NCBI GenBank assembly: GCA_009774535.1
Contig: VSNY01000111.1
Span: 1-12,515 of the forward strand
DNA from: Lachnospiraceae bacterium
GTDB lineage: Bacteria; Bacillota; Clostridia; Lachnospirales; Lachnospiraceae
Direction of reading: 5' to 3'
DNA length: 12,515 nucleotides
Position 1 is the first letter of the stretch. Every line of letters starts with the position of its first letter. Shown here in pieces: positions 6,813 to 12,515 of the stretch. The notes beneath the pieces were generated by a model, which was not told the DNA's origin, ran no database searches, and saw nothing but the letters and a program-made list of their open reading frames with translations. A program made the translations under genes and the position numbers.

Positions 6813-7109
6813 TTATTTTTCCTTAAAAATAATCTCATCCTTATACACAAGCCCCAGTTTACTCTTCGCAATATCCTCCACATACTCCTGCGTCTTCGTA
6901 TAAGCATCATACGCTTCGATCTCCTCCCGTCTTTCCAATTCTCCTTCTTTTTGTTTCTCCAATAATTTTTCCTGTGCAATTAACTGCTGGTCCTTTTTAT
7001 ATAGGTTCACAATCTGCACAGACATTACACCGACCATTGCAAGAACGATCATCGTAACACACATCTTACCAGTTCGGTTCGCCTTGCTGCTGTTATATCT
7101 GCGTCCCAT
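6813..7109 (-). CDS. divIC: Septum formation initiator DivIC (FtsB/FtsL-like)
   Basis: DivIC is a small bitopic membrane protein of the divisome. In B. subtilis it works with FtsL and DivIB, and it helps recruit septal peptidoglycan synthases. The 98-residue product has a short basic cytoplasmic N-terminus, one membrane span (about 16-36), a coiled coil of charged heptads (about 38-66) and the family's C-terminal segment YVEDIAKSKLGLVYKDE (76-92). The start is the ATG with GGGAGG 5 bases upstream; an ATG 24 bases earlier has no such site. Its place between yabQ and spoIIE matches Bacillus and Clostridia. It follows yabQ by 41 bases and ends at a strong terminator. No clear promoter of its own was seen, though a gene needed for vegetative division would be expected to have one. 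Confidence 0.92.
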   Translation of the reverse strand: MGRRYNSSKANRTGKMCVTMIVLAMVGVMSVQIVNLYKKDQQLIAQEKLLEKQKEGELERREEIEAYDAYTKTQEYVEDIAKSKLGLVYKDEIIFKEK

Positions 7110-7150
7110 GTCAACCTCCCTTATCCTTTCCATGGCGCATTGCTGCCATC

Positions 7151-7648
7151 CTATTTTTTTGATATTCCTATTCTAATCAATTTCCTTGTCCTTTTCAACT
7201 GCTTATTCAAATATTTTTTAAATTTCCTCCCTTTGTACACAAAAACCGCACTTTTGTCGGAAGCTTTTTTTGCTGCTTTATGAAAGGGTGTCAGGATGAA
7301 TTTCCATACTTTTTCCACAAACCGGATCACCTTCTTTAATGCACGTGCTATGTACTTCACGGTATAACGGCTGATCAGCTGATTATACAATAACATTCCG
7401 GCTGCGATGCCTCCGATGGAGAAGCCCCGGATCAGCCCGTCATTTTTCTGGTACAGCATCGCGAAAATAACGAATGCTGTAATAATCCAGTAACATAAGT
7501 CTTCCAGGGAGATCCACACGGTTCCATGCCGGACGAGCCGCCGGAAGATCCGTAAAATATCATAGGCAAATACAAGCAGAATTCCAAGCGCAAAAGAAAC
7601 TGCAAAAAAATCCAGTTCCTGGAAAATATTCTCGCTTACTGTCATCAT
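7151..7648 (-). CDS. yabQ: Sporulation membrane protein YabQ
   Basis: YabQ is a mother-cell membrane protein needed in B. subtilis for proper spore cortex and coat formation; its biochemical activity is not known. The 165-residue product has about three hydrophobic segments (12-33, 49-67, 71-92). A long, strongly basic C-terminal tail follows (about 95-165, rich in K and R), probably cytoplasmic. The GTVWISLEDLCYW stretch (42-54) fits the family. It starts with ATG ATG and its first codon overlaps the yabP stop by 4 bp (ATGA), so translation is probably coupled and no separate strong ribosome binding site is present. The position between yabP and divIC supports the name. Confidence 0.93.
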   Translation of the reverse strand: MMTVSENIFQELDFFAVSFALGILLVFAYDILRIFRRLVRHGTVWISLEDLCYWIITAFVIFAMLYQKNDGLIRGFSIGGIAAGMLLYNQLISRYTVKYIARALKKVIRFVEKVWKFILTPFHKAAKKASDKSAVFVYKGRKFKKYLNKQLKRTRKLIRIGISKK

Positions 7649-7938
7649 CTGAAAATTCGTCCTAACAGACTCTCCGCCGCTTTCTTTCCGCTGCCTGCAT
7701 CTGAATATGCCAGACTGTCGATCCTTCCCTCCACATCCACTTCGCCCTTTTCCAGTGTCAGCCGGTTTACGTGCAGGTCATTGCCTTTGATCAGCAGCAT
7801 GCCCTGTTCGGTTTCCAGCAAAATCTCTGATACATCAAAAGAAAGCACATCCAAAATCCCGGTGAACGCGACTGTTTTTCGATTCGTGAGCAGGATTTTG
7901 TGCGCTTTTGACTGATTCTTTTCCATCCTCTCATCCAT
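7645..7938 (-). CDS. yabP: Sporulation protein YabP (YabP/YqfC family)
   Basis: YabP belongs to the YabP/YqfC family, small proteins made under sigma-E and needed for normal spore envelope assembly in B. subtilis; the mechanism is unknown. The product is 97 residues. It contains the family's core, LLTNRKTVAFTGILDVLSF (16-34), and the later GNDLHVNRLTLEKGEVDVEG (52-71). No membrane segment is evident. The start is the ATG with GGAGG 7 bases upstream; an in-frame TTG 24 bases earlier would place that GGAGG inside the gene and has no site of its own. A sigma-E-like promoter lies about 55-85 bases upstream. yabQ follows with a 4-bp overlap. Confidence 0.93.
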   Translation of the reverse strand: MDERMEKNQSKAHKILLTNRKTVAFTGILDVLSFDVSEILLETEQGMLLIKGNDLHVNRLTLEKGEVDVEGRIDSLAYSDAGSGKKAAESLLGRIFR

Positions 7939-7993
7939 ATCCTTTCCTCCATTCTTGTCCAAACTGGTGTGTAAGGAAGCCCTACACTAATAA

Positions 7994-8022
7994 AGTATAT
8001 GAATGAGGGCTGTGAGATATGA
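7994..8022 (-). promoter_or_regulatory. Sigma-E-type promoter of yabP-yabQ
   Basis: On the minus strand TCATATC (8022-8016) resembles the sigma-E -35 (KMATATT). After a spacer of 14 bp, CATATACT (8001-7994) matches the -10 consensus CATACANT at six of the seven fixed positions. The spacing is the usual 14-15 bp. The yabP-yabQ unit is sigma-E controlled in B. subtilis, which agrees. The predicted start near 7987 leaves a leader of about 50 bases. Confidence 0.7.
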
Positions 8023-8036
8023 CTGAAAATTTCAGT
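8022..8036. repeat. 15-bp palindrome abutting the sigma-E -35
   Basis: ACTGAAA (8022-8028) and TTTCAGT (8030-8036) are perfect inverse complements around one central base. The last base touches the -35 element of the yabP promoter. A dimeric regulator could bind here, but no known consensus was recognised. Confidence 0.35.
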
Positions 8037-8059
8037 TTTGGCGCAGCAAAGGTATTCCG

Positions 8060-8074
8060 GCCTGCGCGGCAGGC
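8060..8074 (-). other. Compact GC hairpin directly after the rqcP stop
   Basis: GCCTGC and GCAGGC form a perfect 6-bp stem around a 3-base CGC loop. On the minus strand the stem begins with the base after the rqcP stop codon. No T-run follows, so it is at best a weak terminator; it may instead protect the 3' end of the mRNA. yabP has its own promoter immediately downstream. Confidence 0.4.
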
Positions 8075-8314
8075 TTATAAATACTCAAATAATTCTTTTG
8101 CCTGTTCCTTCTTGGTCGTATCCTGAATGTCCAGTACCCGGACCTTTACCGACTTGGTGCCAAACTGGATCTCAATGATATCCCCAACCTTAACTTTCAC
8201 AGACGCCTTGGCCGGTTTGTCATTAACCATGACCCGCCCTGCATCGCAAGCTTCATTCGCTACGGTTCTGCGCTTAATCAGGCGCGACACCTTTAAAAAT
8301 TTATCCAGCCTCAT
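8075..8314 (-). CDS. rqcP: S4-domain ribosome quality-control factor RqcP
   Basis: This is the YabO/Hsp15-like protein now called RqcP. In B. subtilis it binds stalled 50S subunits with RqcH and helps add C-terminal alanine tails to nascent chains for degradation. The 79-residue product is almost entirely an S4 RNA-binding domain: MRLDKFLKVSRLIKRR at the start, then EACDAGRVMVNDKPAKASVKV and VGDIIEIQFG. The start ATG has AGAGGA about 6 bases upstream. In B. subtilis the gene also lies just before yabP, which supports orthology. A terminator separates it from HU upstream, so it may rely on readthrough or on a weak promoter at 8330-8395 that I could not define. Confidence 0.92.
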   Translation of the reverse strand: MRLDKFLKVSRLIKRRTVANEACDAGRVMVNDKPAKASVKVKVGDIIEIQFGTKSVKVRVLDIQDTTKKEQAKELFEYL

Positions 8315-8396
8315 AACGATTCCTCTTTTCTACATAATATAAGCTGTTTCAATTGTTCCATTTTGAAGAAGCTGAAAAGCTATGCCAGTTTTTTCC

Positions 8397-8429
8397 ATTA
8401 AAAGGGGGCCGCAAAACGCAGCCCCCTTT
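8397..8429 (-). terminator. Rho-independent terminator after HU gene
   Basis: On the minus strand a 12-bp stem (8429-8418 with 8412-8401, one G-T wobble) encloses a 5-base loop and ends in four T residues. On the plus strand the wobble position becomes a C-A mismatch, which favours the minus strand. It lies 6 bases past the HU stop codon. Confidence 0.8.
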
Positions 8430-8435
8430 CAAGAT

Positions 8436-8711
8436 TTATTCATTCATTAAATCCTTCAATGCTTTTCCTGCTTTAAATTTCGGCGCTTTCGATGCCGGAA
8501 TTGTCATTTCCTCACCAGTCTGCGGATTTCTGCCAGTTCTGGCTGCTCTTTCAGATACTTCGAAAGTCCCGAAGCCGACTAACTGGATCTTCTCGCCTTT
8601 CTTAAGTTCTTCAGCGATCACATCGGTAAAGGCCTTTAACGCTGCCTCTGCATCCTTTTTAGACAATTCAGCCTTGTCAGCAATAGCTGCTACTAATTCC
8701 GCTTTGTTCAT
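8436..8711 (-). CDS. hup: DNA-binding protein HU
   Basis: HU is the abundant histone-like dimer that bends and compacts the nucleoid and aids replication and repair. The 91-residue product has the normal length. It starts MNKAELVAAIADKAELSKKDAEAAL in family fashion and has the signature GFGTFEVSERAARTGRNPQTG (47-67), which includes the beta arm with its RNP tip. It ends in the C-terminal helix KFKAGKALKDLMN. GGAGGAG lies 4-5 bases before the ATG. It has a strong promoter upstream and a terminator directly downstream, so it is probably transcribed mainly alone. In other Clostridia hup also sits next to rqcP and yabP. The symbol hup is generic; hbs would be the Bacillus name. Confidence 0.97.
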   Translation of the reverse strand: MNKAELVAAIADKAELSKKDAEAALKAFTDVIAEELKKGEKIQLVGFGTFEVSERAARTGRNPQTGEEMTIPASKAPKFKAGKALKDLMNE

Positions 8712-8792
8712 TTCTACTCCTCCTGTGGATTCATTATAGTATTGTCATTATAAGAATCGGAACTTGTTTTCTCCAAAATACTTACGAATATA

Positions 8793-8821
8793 TTTATACT
8801 AACTTTTCCATGGTTTGTCAA
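8793..8821 (-). promoter_or_regulatory. Sigma-A promoter of hup, TTGACA-N17-TATAAA
   Basis: On the minus strand TTGACA (8821-8816), a 17-bp spacer and TATAAA (8798-8793) make a near-consensus vegetative promoter. Transcription would start near 8786, about 75 bases before the HU start codon. Two further TATAAT hexamers lie in the leader (8752-8747 and 8738-8733). The first has only a partial -35 (TTGGAG, 18-bp spacer), so a second promoter is possible but weak. Confidence 0.82.
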
Positions 8822-8825
8822 GCGG

Positions 8826-8847
8826 AAATGCCTATTTTCTAGCATTT
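8826..8847 (-). terminator. Weak hairpin after pgcA
   Basis: AAATGC and GCATTT (8826-8831 and 8842-8847) form a 6-bp stem with a 10-base loop just past the pgcA stop codon. On the minus strand only three T residues follow. It overlaps no gene and ends 4 bases before the hup -35. It is a poor intrinsic terminator, so some readthrough into hup is likely. Confidence 0.3.
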
Positions 8848-8854
8848 TAAGTAA

Positions 8855-10591
8855 CTAGATCATCTTTTGTATCATATCCAGTACCTGCCTGCCAAGGGAC
8901 GCTGATTTTTCATCTGCATCCGTCATGGAAGTACCTTTTACGCCAATATAAAACTTCACTTTTGGTTCTGTTCCGGACGGCCTTACACATACCCATGCGT
9001 CATCTTCCAGTTCATAGTAAAGCACATTCGACTTCGGAAGTCCGGTCGGTCTTGTCTGCCCGGTTGCAAAATCCTGGATGGTATCCGCCTTATAGTCTCT
9101 TGCCGCAAGCACCTTCAGCCCGCCGATTTCCTTTGGCGCATGCTCACGCAGCGTATTCATAATCTCCTGGATCTTTGCCAGGCCCTCGATACCCTTTAAC
9201 GTAATGGACTCTACATGATCCTTATAATAGCCATAACGCTCATACATTTCCAGCATCGCATCCCACAGCGTCATATCTTTCGTCATATAGTAAGCCGCCG
9301 CTTCACACAACGCCATAGATGCTACCACCGCATCTTTATCCCTTGCGTAAGTTCCAGTCAGACAGCCATAGCTTTCTTCCATGCCGAACAGGTACGTGCC
9401 GTTGCCCGTTTTTTCAAATTCCAGCATTTTCTGTCCGATAAACTTAAACCCAGTCAGCACTTCAACCAGCTGAATACCATAATATTTAGCGATCGCATCC
9501 GCCATATTGGTCGATACGATCGAGCGGATAAACGCTCCGTCCTGCGGCAGAGAACCGTTGATCGCCTTGCGCTGGCCGATCACATAGTCGCCGATCAAAC
9601 AGCCTGACATATTTCCTGTCAGCGTATGATATTCGCCTGTCTTGGAATCTTTGACATAAACGCCGAGACGGTCTGCATCCGGGTCAGTAGCCAGTACCAG
9701 ATCCGCATTCACTTTTTTCGCCAAAGCAAGCCCCAGCTCGAATGCTTCTGCCGCTTCCGGGTTTGGATAACTTACCGTCGGGAAATTCCCGTCTGGCAGT
9801 TCCTGTTCTGGTACGACATGCACATTTTGAAAGCCCAGTTCCTTTAAGACACGGCGTACCGGGATATTTCCGGTTCCATGCAGCGGAGAATATACGATCG
9901 TCAGCTTGTCTTTTACCGCATCAATGCTGTCCTGATGCAGTACCAGGCCCTTTAACTCTTCGATATACGGATCGTCAATATCCGCGCCGATCGTCTGATA
10001 CAGCCCGGCAGCCTTTGCTTCCTCCAAAGACATTGTCTTGCATGCCGCGTAATCTGTTACTTTCTTCACTTCATCCATAATGCCGCTGTCATGAGGCGGC
10101 GTAATCTGCGCGCCGTCCTCCCAGTATACCTTATAGCCATTGTATTCCGGCGGATTGTGGCTTGCCGTAATATTAATACCCGCGATGCAGCCTAATCTGC
10201 GCACTGCATAAGATAATTCCGGTGTCGGCCTTAAGCTTTCAAATACATATGCCTTAATGCCGTTTGCTGCCAGACACAGCGCCGCCACATCCGCAAATTC
10301 CGGTGACATATGTCTGGAATCGTATGCAATTGCTACCCCTTTTGCTTCTCCCTGAACGGATAAAATATAATTCGCAAGTCCTTGTGTTGCCTTTCTGACT
10401 GTGTAAACGTTCATGCGGTTCGTACCCGCGCCGATCACGCCTCGCAGCCCTGCTGTACCAAACTCCAGATCCATATAAAAGCGGTCTTCGATCTCCTTCT
10501 CATTCCCTTCGATCGCTTTTAACTCTGCCTTCGTCTCCTCATCAAAATAAGGGTTGTCCAGCCATTGTTGGTACATTTCTTTGTAATCCAT
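8855..10591 (-). CDS. pgcA: Alpha-phosphoglucomutase / phospho-sugar mutase (PgcA type)
   Basis: The enzyme interconverts glucose 1-phosphate and glucose 6-phosphate through a phosphoserine, linking glycolysis to UDP-glucose, cell-wall glycolipid and glycogen synthesis. The start is the ATG with GGGAGG 7 bases upstream, giving 578 residues; an ATG 15 bases earlier overlaps that site. The motifs in order are EFGTAGLRG (43-51) and the catalytic TASHNPPEYNGYK (142-154, serine at 144). The Mg-binding DPDADR (303-308), the sugar-binding GMEESYG (403-409) and the phosphate-binding RPSGTEPK (537-544) follow. The N-terminal layout (FYxDLEFGTAGLRG, GTNRMNVYTVRKA) is like B. subtilis PgcA and human PGM2. 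Members of this branch may also act on ribose or mannose phosphates, so the exact sugar is less certain than the class. Neighbours on both sides are functionally unrelated. Confidence 0.93.
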   Translation of the reverse strand: MDYKEMYQQWLDNPYFDEETKAELKAIEGNEKEIEDRFYMDLEFGTAGLRGVIGAGTNRMNVYTVRKATQGLANYILSVQGEAKGVAIAYDSRHMSPEFADVAALCLAANGIKAYVFESLRPTPELSYAVRRLGCIAGINITASHNPPEYNGYKVYWEDGAQITPPHDSGIMDEVKKVTDYAACKTMSLEEAKAAGLYQTIGADIDDPYIEELKGLVLHQDSIDAVKDKLTIVYSPLHGTGNIPVRRVLKELGFQNVHVVPEQELPDGNFPTVSYPNPEAAEAFELGLALAKKVNADLVLATDPDADRLGVYVKDSKTGEYHTLTGNMSGCLIGDYVIGQRKAINGSLPQDGAFIRSIVSTNMADAIAKYYGIQLVEVLTGFKFIGQKMLEFEKTGNGTYLFGMEESYGCLTGTYARDKDAVVASMALCEAAAYYMTKDMTLWDAMLEMYERYGYYKDHVESITLKGIEGLAKIQEIMNTLREHAPKEIGGLKVLAARDYKADTIQDFATGQTRPTGLPKSNVLYYELEDDAWVCVRPSGTEPKVKFYIGVKGTSMTDADEKSASLGRQVLDMIQKMI

Positions 10592-10759
10592 GTTACGTCC
10601 TCCCATTCATCTATTTCGTTTTTTATATCCTATCAGGTTTGCGGAACACCGTTGTCCGTACCCCTAATATTCTAAAATCACTTCGGCCTGATCTGCACGC
10701 CTGTATCTATGTACGCAGACCATCCGGCAAACACCCGGCAGCAAATACCTTACACCCTG

Positions 10760-12151
10760 TCAATCTCCCGCATTTTCAGACTCGTTCGACCGATTTCGGG
10801 ACCGGTCCAGTCTGTCCAGGGAATCCACCAAGTCTGACAATGTATCCAGATAATCCGTGGACTCTCCTCCCGTAATAATATTGGCCAGTGAAGACCCCAG
10901 CGCAGCATTTGCAAGCGCGCTGTCGGCGCTATTACTATCATTCGACTCGCTGGACGAATTACCGTCTGTATAAGATCCTGCCCTTGTACCAGCCTTGGTA
11001 CCGGCTTTTCCGCGCTTCGTCCTGGACGTCGATGGTTCCGAACGATCCGCTTCATATTTTTCGTCTTCTTTTGTCTCTGTCCCTTCCTGTGCCTGTGTAT
11101 CATTTGTCAGCAGAATTTCAATCTTCGCTTTTGGAGAGTTGACGACCAGCTGCCTCGTCCACGGGTCATACCCCTGCGCGTAAACCCCAAGCTTATACAC
11201 GCCATAACGCAGTTCCAGCGGTTTTTTATGGTTTACTTCCTTCCCATTCACCGTAAGGATCGCCCCGGCTACGCCTACATCAAACGTAACCTTGCACATT
11301 TTCGGCCCCTCTCCCTTATAGTCATTTAAATCAATCGTCGTGACCAGGTCGCGCCGGATGCGCACTTCTCCGGAGTCCCCATAACCATCATTCGCCACAG
11401 AAAAATCATAAACCCCTTCCGGCAGCTCCAATGTCAGATCTTTGGTAATTTTGGCATAAACCTTCGTACCAAGGTTCACCCAGCCGCCTTCAAACAGTTC
11501 TGTATTCGTAAGCGCCAGCGTACCATGCCCGGTCGTCACCACAACCGCATAGATCGTGCGGTCAATTCCATAGACATTTAAAATATCATTCTCCCCTATC
11601 GTATACAGTTCCTTTTCTTCTCCTTCGGAAAAAGCCTTGGCATTTTCCGCAAACTGATATGCCGTATCCGCGATATCCATCCGGCTTTTCTCTGCCGTGA
11701 TCACATAATTACTAACGTCCTCATAATCCCATGTCTGGTCTGTAAAAGCAATCGCCCCCAGCGTATCGTTGCTGTTCAGCCGCTCAATCACCGCCAGCTT
11801 TCCTTCACTAAAATCTTCCCGGAGCGTATAATTGCCATACTTGTCAAAAAACTCCGTGCCGTCGGTATATTCATAACAGACCTGTTCCCCGGTTGTGATA
11901 TCCATAAAAGTAATCTGGTAATTTTGGATATCATGCTTTAGAATCATTTGGAATGTTCCGTCTTTTTTCATCTTTGGTAAATCCGCTGTACTCTGCTCCT
12001 CTCCCTGCTCTGGCTGATTCGCGGCATTTGCCGCCGCAGATGGCTGTCCGCTTTCTTCTGTCGTCAGACGATCAGCCTGTGCCATACCGCAGGCGCTGCA
12101 AAAAAAGATTACCAGCAGCAGGAGGGATGCCATTGTAATTTTTCTTTTCAT
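10760..12151 (-). CDS. Putative PEGA-domain lipoprotein of unknown function
   Basis: The 463-residue product begins with a basic tip and a hydrophobic signal (about 7-20) that ends FCSAC. C21 could be lipidated, although Cys at the -3 position is unusual for a lipobox, so simple secretion is also possible. Residues 28-60 are a low-complexity linker. Residues 64-235 are a beta-rich part with IGENDILNVYG (185-195) and TTGHGTLALTN (206-216), of a kind I associate with clostridial surface proteins. Residues about 287-349 form a PEGA-like domain (VNGKEVNHKKPLELRYGVYKL at 301-321), and 236-280 may be a related beta unit (LELPEGVYDFSV). From about 350 the tail is charged and low in complexity: a basic KRGKAGTKAGTRAG (379-392), then a Ser/Asn/Asp run and DTLSDLVDSLDRLDR (436-450). 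Only AGG next to the ATG resembles a ribosome binding site. PEGA domains are thought to bind surface polymers; the role here is unknown. Confidence 0.8.
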   Translation of the reverse strand: MKRKITMASLLLLVIFFCSACGMAQADRLTTEESGQPSAAANAANQPEQGEEQSTADLPKMKKDGTFQMILKHDIQNYQITFMDITTGEQVCYEYTDGTEFFDKYGNYTLREDFSEGKLAVIERLNSNDTLGAIAFTDQTWDYEDVSNYVITAEKSRMDIADTAYQFAENAKAFSEGEEKELYTIGENDILNVYGIDRTIYAVVVTTGHGTLALTNTELFEGGWVNLGTKVYAKITKDLTLELPEGVYDFSVANDGYGDSGEVRIRRDLVTTIDLNDYKGEGPKMCKVTFDVGVAGAILTVNGKEVNHKKPLELRYGVYKLGVYAQGYDPWTRQLVVNSPKAKIEILLTNDTQAQEGTETKEDEKYEADRSEPSTSRTKRGKAGTKAGTRAGSYTDGNSSSESNDSNSADSALANAALGSSLANIITGGESTDYLDTLSDLVDSLDRLDRSRNRSNESENAGD

Positions 12152-12189
12152 CCTGTCCGCTCTTTTCTTTTTATTTTTGATACTTTTCC

Positions 12190-12218
12190 ATTATACCATG
12201 TACCCTTACTGAACGCAA
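12190..12218 (-). promoter_or_regulatory. Sigma-A promoter of the PEGA gene, TTGCGT-N17-TATAAT
   Basis: On the minus strand TTGCGT (12218-12213) and a perfect TATAAT (12195-12190) are 17 bp apart. The expected start near 12183 leaves a leader of about 32 bases. Together with the terminator at 12368-12394 this makes the PEGA gene the first of a new transcript. The bases between 12219 and 12367 are AT-rich and show nothing I can name. Confidence 0.75.
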
Positions 12219-12367
12219 GCCTTGGCGGAATGCTTCAGAGATTTCGCTTTTAGTATTTATATTTATTCAATTATGGCTTTTTAAATAATAAGGATAAAAA
12301 GAAGGATGCCTTTTGAGTAAATCGTACAACAAAATATATTTTTCTATATTTTCTGTATCATAGAATC

Positions 12368-12394
12368 AAAAAAACAGCAGATTCTCCCTCTGCT
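12368..12394 (-). terminator. Rho-independent terminator upstream of the PEGA gene
   Basis: On the minus strand AGCAGA (12394-12389) and TCTGCT (12381-12376) form a perfect 6-bp stem around a 7-base loop. One G and then seven T residues follow (12374-12368). It ends a minus-strand transcript that enters from beyond the right edge. Confidence 0.8.
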
Positions 12395-12427
12395 TAATAG
12401 TACTCTTTCTTATGTAGTTTTTTGTGG

Positions 12428-12515
12428 TTATCCTCCTTTTTCATTTTCATATAAAACTTTCTTCATATTTTCCATATGAAGTTCATCCCGGAACATCCGG
12501 CTTACACTTATAAGA
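12428..12515 (-). CDS. Possible 3' end of an unidentified gene
   Basis: A minus-strand frame is open from the window edge to a TAA and encodes 28 residues ending MKKVLYENEKGG. It stops 34 bases before a strong minus-strand terminator, which is what the end of a gene would look like. The stretch is too short for recognition, and the other two frames on this strand also hold stops that fit no better. The gene would lie almost wholly outside the window. Confidence 0.3.
   Translation of the reverse strand, partial: LISVSRMFRDELHMENMKKVLYENEKGG

Noticed and set aside
10607..10759. Search for a terminator of the PEGA gene or a promoter of pgcA
   Set aside because: No stem with a T-run was found. 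A TAGGAT/TATAAA stretch near 10620-10632 has no matching -35, so neither was called.
12396..12452. 18-codon minus-strand frame starting MKMKKED
   Set aside because: It has no ribosome binding site upstream and overlaps the end of the possible partial gene at the window edge.

Overview
The window looks like chromosome from an endospore-forming Firmicute, most likely a clostridial gut-type bacterium of the Lachnospiraceae. The reasons are the conserved cluster of sporulation and division genes (spoIIE, yabP, yabQ, divIC, rqcP), strong GGAGG ribosome binding sites, and Gram-positive promoters and terminators. All real genes lie on the minus strand, so transcription runs from high to low coordinates.

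In transcriptional order: a possible gene end at the right edge (12428-12515) closes with a terminator. A lipoprotein-like PEGA-domain gene follows (10760-12151) behind a good sigma-A promoter. Then come an alpha-phosphoglucomutase of the PgcA type (8855-10591), HU (8436-8711) with its own TTGACA-N17-TATAAA promoter and a terminator, and the S4-domain ribosome quality-control factor RqcP (8075-8314). yabP and yabQ follow behind a sigma-E-like promoter and overlap by 4 bp. divIC (6813-7109) closes with a strong terminator.

A stretch of about 900 bases without genes (5900-6812) separates this half from spoIIE. It holds three things: an AT-rich segment with a repeated CYTTACA motif (6417-6730), a 224-bp hairpin element whose 47-bp arms are perfectly inverted (6180-6403), and the spoIIE promoter. 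That promoter has -35 and -10 hexamers 21 bp apart, the spacing known for the Spo0A-controlled spoIIE promoter of Bacillus subtilis. Two candidate Spo0A boxes sit at its -35.

spoIIE (4064-5899), tilS (2521-3981), hpt (2034-2558) and ftsH (199-2019) follow in the order known from B. subtilis. tilS overlaps hpt by 38 bp, and hpt and ftsH are 14 bp apart, so these three probably form one operon. The functions combine sporulation commitment (SpoIIE, YabP, YabQ), septum assembly (DivIC), translation fidelity and rescue (TilS, RqcP), purine salvage (Hpt), membrane proteolysis (FtsH), nucleoid packing (HU) and sugar-phosphate conversion (PgcA).

The genes are ordinary. The most interesting material is intergenic: the long perfect inverted repeat and the CYTTACA cluster upstream of spoIIE. 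No CRISPR array, rRNA, tRNA, transposase or phage gene was seen.
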